64,000 nt of DNA from NCBI RefSeq assembly GCF_043641665.1, contig NC_092189.1:11928333-11992332 (forward strand). Reading direction: 5' to 3'. The notes beneath the pieces were generated by a model. That model was not told where the DNA came from and made no database searches. It was given only the letters and a program-made list of their open reading frames with translations. Positions 58,465 to 64,000 of this stretch are shown in pieces (within the stretch, counting starts at the first letter, position 1; the number at the start of each line of letters is the position of its first letter). Both the position numbers and the translations under genes were made by a program. Source of the stretch: Enoplosus armatus (taxonomy: Eukaryota; Chordata; Actinopteri; Centrarchiformes; Enoplosidae).

Positions 58465-58680
58465 ACCCAGAGAGGGACACTTTAAAAGACATAAGAAGAA
58501 TTGTGACAATCATGACAAAATACATATTTACAACCAAAAAATCCTTCTGTTGCTGTTTTGTTGCTGAAGATTGGGCGGATAATAGTCTGTTAACTGATAT
58601 GGAATTGCACAAGAGTTAAAATATATTCCCCAGACAGTAAGTGTGGTTTTTACACACAACATCTATTGCATGTATGTCAG

Positions 58681-58890
58681 TCTTGGGAGAGGGATCGCTC
58701 TTCTGTTGCTCTTCCTGAAGTTTCTTACAGTTTTTCCCTGTTAAAAGGGTTTTTGGGGGGATTTTTCCTCATTGGAGCCGAGGGTCTAAGGACAGAGGGT
58801 GTTGTATACTGTACAGATTGTAAAGTCTCTTAAGGCAAATTGTGATTTGTGATATTGGACGATATAAATAAAATTAACCCGACTTGAACT
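58681..58890 (+). mobile_element. Fish V-SINE-like fragment (3' part)
   Basis: The stretch TTCCTGAAGTTTCTTAC, TTTTTCCCTGTTAAAAGGG, GAGGGTCTAAGGACAGAGG, TTGTGATTTGTGATATTGG and AAATAAAATTAACCCGACTTG follows the conserved central domain and 3' tail of the V-SINE family widespread in fishes. No tRNA-derived head is seen, so it is a 5'-truncated copy. Family is assigned from memory of the consensus. Confidence 0.75.
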
Positions 58891-59287
58891 ACAGAGAATG
58901 TAAATAATTTACCAACTTCTGTGACGGATTTTTTCTCTGATTTCCTTGTAAGAAAAGAATTACATCAGTAAATAATTAAACTTCAGTTAAAAGGAACTAT
59001 AGCGTTTATATTAAGTTAGGATTCATTTGGGAGATAATATTTAAGGATGTAACTGTTTCTGATCAACTCCACAAGGCCCATTTATTCTTTGTTCTAAAAT
59101 GACTACATTCTTGATTGAAGAAAGTACATACTTAACAACTGAACTCCCAATGTATTTGGCAGTTATATATAATTTTTTTTCCAAAAGTAAGGTGTTGTTC
59201 GATTTATTTTGTAATGACTAAAATTCGTAGTGGTTTCTTCATATTGAATCTCCTTCTGCACAGTGAATTATTCTGCAGTGCAAGTGT

Positions 59288-59314
59288 TTGGACTCTCAGG
59301 GCCGCTGTTGGCCA
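59288..59314 (+). promoter_or_regulatory. CSE promoter element of exon 18
   Basis: TTGGACTCTCAGGG plus CCGCTGTTGGCCA, 232 bp before the start codon. Confidence 0.88.
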
Positions 59315-59545
59315 ATGTAGAGCCTACCCCCATCATTTGTTACTTTAGACAGAGAAAGAGGCACACATACAGCACACAAGCCTCGTTGCAGAAACAGGGA
59401 GATTTCCGCGCTGCCATTCATTTATTTCGGATTCAAGAAACCCGAATATAATCAATCTTCCTTTGGACCACTTTGTAATAGAGGGACCTTAACGTTTTGG
59501 ATTATCGCTTTACATTTTACATCTACAGTATCTGTCGAAGAGAAA

Positions 59546-61945
59546 ATGTCGGACAGAACAATGAGACGGCAAGTACTGTTGTTTGTCTCGATCTTTTCCC
59601 TCAGCTCAGTGTTCGGGCAGGTCACCTACTCTATTCCCGAGGAAATGTCAAAAGGTTCTCTAGTTGGTAACATAGCGCAGGATTTAGGCTTAGACGTGAA
59701 AAGATTGAAGGCAGGTAAAGCTCGCATATATACAGGGGATAATGCAGAATACATCGGGCTGAATAAAGACAGAGGAGTCCTACTTGTGAAAGAGAGAATC
59801 GACAGAGAGGCGCTCTGTGGACAGACAACACCTTGCGCTTTACATCTTCAAATAACACTAGAAGACCCGATTGAATTCTACACAGTTACCGTCGAAATCA
59901 ATGATATTAACGATAATGCACCCAGCTTCAAAAAGGATGAGATGAAATTTAGGATTAGTGAGTCGGCTGTGATTGGAGCCAAATTTGTGCTAGAAAGAGC
60001 TATGGATCTAGATGTCGGTGTGAACGGATTGCAGAGTTATTCGCTAAAACCTACAGACAACTTTCATTTAAAGCTCCAGAATCAGCAAGATGGGGGTAAA
60101 AAGGTGGAGATGATTTTACAGAAACATCTGGACAGAGAGGCGCAAGAGCACCTCTCTTTATCTCTCACAGCAATTGACGGTGGGGATCCTCAGCTGTCGG
60201 GAACAATGCGAATAGAAATTTCAGTGCTAGACGTCAATGACAATGCCCCAGTATTTACGCAGGAAGTATATAAGGTTACTATAATGGAGACTGCTCCAAA
60301 GGGCACAGTTTTGAGTATCGTTAGTGCTGTAGATGCAGATCAAGGTTCAAATGGAAAAGTGTCGTTTTCAATAACAAACACGTTGGATGATGTTCCTGCT
60401 ATGTTTCAAATCGACGAAGAAAATGGTGTCGTATCTTTATCTGGAAACCTGGATTATGAAAAGGCACAGCACTATGAAATACACGTACAGGCTAGTGATG
60501 ATGGAGGACTAACAGATTCGTGCAAGATTATTGTTGAGGTGACCGATACGAACGATAATCACCCGTCTATCAATATCATGTCTAAAACTAATTCAATATC
60601 AGAAAATTCTCGGCCAGGAACTGTGGTAACTATATTTAACGTTGAAGATCCTGACTCTGGAGAAAATGGCAAAGTTGCATGTAATATTCAAGAACAGATG
60701 CCGTTTCTGATGAAAACAACGTCGAAGAAATTCTTTAGCCTTGTGACAGACAGTGAATTAGACAGAGAGACAGCCTCTGAGTATAATATCACTGTGACCT
60801 GCTCTGATGAGGGAGTGCCCTCCCTCTCCAGCAGCGTCACTCTCACCTTACAGATCTCTGACGTGAATGACAACGCGCCTGTCTTTGAGAGGAGCTCATA
60901 TGAGGCCTACATTGTAGAAAACAACACACCAGGCCTCTCTATATTCACAGTGAAAGCCAGAGACGCTGACTGGAACCAGAATGCGCGTGTTTCTTACATA
61001 CTGGAGGACTCCTCTGTTAACGGAGTGCCGGTCTCCTCATATGTGTCCGTTAGTGCTGATAGTGGAGTCATCCATGCAGTGCGCTCTTTTGACTACGAGC
61101 AGATCAAAGACTTCCAGTTCCGCGTCAAAGCGCAGGATGGAGGCTCCCCTCCACTCAGTAGCAACGTGACCGTGAAAATAATGATCCAGGACCAGAACGA
61201 CAACCCCCCTCAGGTTCTGTACCCAGTCCAGACTGGTGGCTCTCTGGTGGCCGAAATGGTGCCTCGTTCAGCAGATGTGGGCTATCTGGTCAGTAAAGTG
61301 GTGGCTGTTGATGTGGACTCTGGACAGAATGCCTGGCTCTCCTATAAACTGCAGAAAGCCACAGACAGGGCGCTGTTTGAAGTGGGCTTACAGAATGGAG
61401 AAATAAGAACTATCCGCCAAGTCACTGATAAAGATGCTGTGAAACAAAGACTGACTGTTATAGTGGAGGACAACGGGCAGCCCTCTCGTTCAGCTACAGT
61501 CATTGTTAACGTGGCGGTGGCGGACAGCTTCCCTGAAGTGCTGTCGGAGTTCACTGACTTTACACACGACAAGGAGTACAACGACAACCTGACTTTTTAC
61601 TTAGTGTTGGCTCTGGCTGTAGTTTCCTTCCTCTTCATCACGTGTTTAGTGGTTATTATATCGGTGAAAATCTACAGATGGAGACAGTCTCGCGTCCTGT
61701 ATCACTCCAACCTCCCTGTGATTCCATGTTATCCACCACGTTACTCAGACACTTTGGGGACAGGGACTCTCCAACACGTGTACAACTACGAGGTGTGCAG
61801 GACGACTGACTCCAGAAAGAGTGACTGTAAGTTCGGCAGAGCTGGTAGTCAGAACGTGCTGATAATGGACCCCAGTTCAACAGGGACGATGCAGCGGATC
61901 CAGAGTGAAAAGAGCATCCTGGACGAACCAGACTCTCCTCTAGAG
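59546..61945 (+). CDS. pcdhg: Protocadherin gamma-like variable exon 18
   Basis: Codes for 800 residues: signal peptide 1-24 (MSDRTMRRQV start; second ATG at 59561 gives MRRQVLLF), mature QVTYSIPEEM, EC1-EC6, membrane helix, tail and donor GAG|GTCAGA, phase 0. The EC1 loop is LCGQTTPC. EC2 carries TAIDGGDPQLSG. In the tail a conserved Tyr is replaced by Cys (VIPCYPPRY for VIPYYPPRY), a private change in an otherwise invariant region. It shares a silent GGATCC marker in the tail with exons 2 and 12. Confidence 0.95.
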
Positions 61946-62075
61946 GTCAGAAAACTGTAACTCTCACATTGTTTAATTTTTATGCAAATCAAAGTCATGA
62001 TGCTGGTACATTAATTTCATAAGGAAGACCATATATAAATGCCTAAGAGGTTTAGGTAAAGCTACAGCGTTCCCA

Positions 62076-62096
62076 TTCAGCACCATGGACAGCGAC
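62076..62096 (+). promoter_or_regulatory. RE1/NRSE-like REST site, canonical spacing
   Basis: TTCAGCACC, gap AT, GGACAGCGAC. Two mismatches to the consensus, 131 bp past the exon 18 donor and 284 bp before the next CSE. Confidence 0.83.
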
Positions 62097-62379
62097 ACTG
62101 CTAACTCCAGTAAATATAGCCATGTGTTTTGTTTTTGTTTTTCGTCTATCATTCCTTCTATTCACTCAGACTACAATTCAGAAACAATGCTTTTGTAATT
62201 ACACTATTCAAATATGTTACTAAACCACTTGAGCACAATATTATCAAAGTATGTATTTTGGGAAACATCAGTATACTAAATGAATGGCCGAATGTTTTCT
62301 GGTTTTAGTTCCACCTGATTACCAGTGTCACTTTGCACTAAACTGCTTCTCTCTGATATTACTTGTTGTAATTTGTATT

Positions 62380-62406
62380 TTCAACTCAAAGGGTCGCTGT
62401 TGGCAA
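62380..62406 (+). promoter_or_regulatory. CSE promoter element of exon 19
   Basis: TTCAACTCAAAGGG plus TCGCTGTTGGCAA. The octamer is kept, but the flanks are weaker than in other copies. 261 bp before the start codon. Confidence 0.82.
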
Positions 62407-62666
62407 ACGTGTTGAGACTTAACTAGATGTTATTTTTTTCTGTCTGTGTCCTGCCCCTTCGTGTCGATACGTTGGACATAATAGTAGAAAGAGAGAATAC
62501 ACAGTTCGTGCTCGTACGGAGTCCTGTGAGGACTGGTATCACTGGATTTGTTGTTTTGCTGGCTATTTTGATTTGAGGACTATTTTTCTTTGTTACCTTT
62601 CTTCGCATCGGCTGCATTGGGAATGCTTTTGTTTTAATGGTGCAGGAAACGACTTCGGCCAGAACA

Positions 62667-64000
62667 ATGAGACGGCAAGTACTGTTGTTTCTCTCGGTCC
62701 TATGTCTCAGCTACGTGCTCGGGCAGGTCAGCTATTCCATCCCCGAAGAAATGACGAAAGGCTCTGTAGTTGGCAACATAGCTAATGATTTGGGTTTAGA
62801 TCTTAAAAGGCTAAAATCAGGCAAAGCTCGTGTCTATACAGGAGCCAGTGTGGAATACATCGGGCTGAATAAAGAAAGGGGAGTCCTCCTCATCCAAGAG
62901 AGGATCGACAGAGAGGCTTTATGTGGAGAGACGACGCCTTGTGCTTTACATTTCCAGTTAATTCTGGAAAATCCAATGGAATTGTTTCGTGTAACAGTGG
63001 AGATTACCGACATAAACGATAACACCCCCAGTTTTACAAATGCGGAAAAACGCTTCGAAATTAGCGAGTCTGCTGTGATAGGATCGAAATTCATTTTAGA
63101 GAAAGCAATTGATTCCGACATTGGGATGAATGGCTTACAACAATACTCACTTGCCCCAAAACATAACTTTGTATTGAAACTAGAAAATCAGGCAGACGGG
63201 AGCAAAAAGGTAGAGATGGTTCTACAGAAGCCTCTAGATCGAGAGCAGCAGGAATATATTTCACTGTTATTGACTGCTGTAGATGGAGGAGAGCCGCAGA
63301 TGTCAGGGACAATGCAGATATTTGTCAATGTATTAGATGCGAATGATAACGCACCTACATTCGCTAAACCGCTGTATAGAGCAAAAGTTCGAGAAAATTC
63401 TCCCAAAGGCACCAGCGTAACGACTGTGAGTGCATCTGATAAAGACATCGGCTCGAACGGAGAAGTATCATATCTGATATCTACCAGCAAACGCCTTATA
63501 TCTGAACTCTTTAAGATTGATTCAAAAACTGGTGAAATTATACTAATAGGTGAAATAGATTATGAAAAGGCAAAAATGTATCAAATGGATATTGAAGTTG
63601 TAGACAGCGGTGGACTCTCTGATTCCACTAAAGTAATAGTTGATGTTATTGATATTAATGACAATAGTCCTTACATGAACACTGTTTCTAAATCAGAGTC
63701 CATATTAGAAGACTCACCTCCAGACACTGTTATAGCCATGTTAAGTGTAAATGATCCAGATTCAGAGAACAATGGAGAGGTAGAATGTAATATAGACGGT
63801 AACATTCCCTTCAAAATACAAACTACATTAAATGGATTTTATACTTTAGTTACAGAGGTCGCTTTAGACAGAGAGATCGCTTCTCAATACAATATCACTG
63901 TGACCTGCTCTGATGAGGGAGTGCCCTCCCTCTCCAGCAGCGTCACTCTCACCTTACAGATCTCTGACGTGAATGACAACGCGCCTGTCTTTGAGAGGAG
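62667..64000 (+). CDS. pcdhg: Protocadherin gamma-like variable exon 19, cut by window edge
   Basis: The first 444 codons are in the window: signal peptide 1-19 (MRRQVLLFLS start), mature QVSYSIPEEM, EC1 with loop LCGETTPC, EC2, EC3, EC4 and the first residues of EC5 (DVNDNAPVFER). An in-frame ATG at 62637 (MVQETTSART) exists but has a poor context (T at -3), so the group-wide MRRQ start is preferred. Entry into the shared second-group block is later than in exons 10-18: VALDREIASQYN still differs and identity begins near 63890. EC2 and EC4 are closest to exon 17. Confidence 0.93.
   Translation, partial: MRRQVLLFLSVLCLSYVLGQVSYSIPEEMTKGSVVGNIANDLGLDLKRLKSGKARVYTGASVEYIGLNKERGVLLIQERIDREALCGETTPCALHFQLILENPMELFRVTVEITDINDNTPSFTNAEKRFEISESAVIGSKFILEKAIDSDIGMNGLQQYSLAPKHNFVLKLENQADGSKKVEMVLQKPLDREQQEYISLLLTAVDGGEPQMSGTMQIFVNVLDANDNAPTFAKPLYRAKVRENSPKGTSVTTVSASDKDIGSNGEVSYLISTSKRLISELFKIDSKTGEIILIGEIDYEKAKMYQMDIEVVDSGGLSDSTKVIVDVIDINDNSPYMNTVSKSESILEDSPPDTVIAMLSVNDPDSENNGEVECNIDGNIPFKIQTTLNGFYTLVTEVALDREIASQYNITVTCSDEGVPSLSSSVTLTLQISDVNDNAPVFER

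Larger units (their letters stand above)
57889..59545. other. Spacer between exons 17 and 18
   Basis: Second-longest spacer. Holds a widened RE1-like site at 58438, a SINE fragment at 58681 and the exon 18 CSE at 59288. Confidence 0.8.
61946..62666. other. Spacer between exons 18 and 19
   Basis: Holds an RE1 at 62076 and the exon 19 CSE at 62380. Nothing else recognised. Confidence 0.8.

Noticed and set aside
3083..61880. Many minus-strand open frames of 60-190 codons
   Set aside because: They repeat at the same place under every exon and are shadows of the conserved plus-strand coding sequence.
1..64000. CRISPR arrays, tRNA, rRNA, operons or bacterial features
   Set aside because: None seen. 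The repeated sequence is protocadherin coding repetition of a vertebrate cluster.

Overview
The window is a stretch of a vertebrate clustered protocadherin locus, most likely the gamma-type cluster of a teleost fish. It holds 18 complete variable exons and the first part of a 19th, all on the plus strand, one every 3 to 4 kb. Each is a single uninterrupted open frame of about 795-815 codons encoding a signal peptide, six cadherin repeats (EC1-EC6), one membrane helix and a cytoplasmic tail of about 92 residues, and each ends at a splice donor in phase 0. The gamma-like assignment rests on the cytoplasmic motif YNYEVCRTTDSRKSD and on the EC1 C-x5-C loop. The fish assignment rests on the very strong 3' homogenisation typical of fish pcdh clusters and on a fish-type SINE fragment in one spacer. 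Species cannot be told. The constant exons that these variable exons would be spliced to lie beyond the window, presumably to the right.

Layout: exons 1-9 (934-30279) form one group with mature N-termini of the type (Q/H)(I/A)RY(S/T)(I/V)PEE. Exons 5 and 6 are a close subpair within it, and exon 7 is a divergent member. Exons 10-19 (30942 to the right edge) form a second group with QVxYxIPEEM and short signal peptides beginning mostly MRRQVLLF. EC1 to EC4 differ from exon to exon. From the EC5/EC6 linker to the splice donor almost every exon is identical; in the second group the identical block already begins late in EC4. Exons 4 and 5 break the pattern, carrying a different last 38 codons.

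Regulation: 210-290 bp ahead of nearly every start codon lies a 27-bp conserved sequence element (CSE) containing the octamer CGCTGTTG, invariant in all 19 copies. This is the known clustered-protocadherin promoter element, a CTCF-dependent switch in mammals. Most spacers also carry an RE1/NRSE-like site resembling the REST/NRSF consensus TTCAGCACCACGGACAGCGC. Several have the canonical 21-bp spacing, some have a widened spacing, and two are inverted. Each neuron is expected to choose one or a few promoters, with REST keeping the cluster silent outside neurons, and the chosen first exon is spliced to shared constant exons.

Evolution: spacers, promoters and exon halves have been copied in tandem (exons 1/2, 5/6, 14/15), and gene conversion has spread synonymous markers in a patchwork through the 3' halves. 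The points most worth a second look are the alternative-tail exons 4 and 5, the clustering of the exon 5/6 differences at the starts of EC2 and EC3, the RE1 spacing variants, and an orphan inverted CSE core near 38.1 kb.
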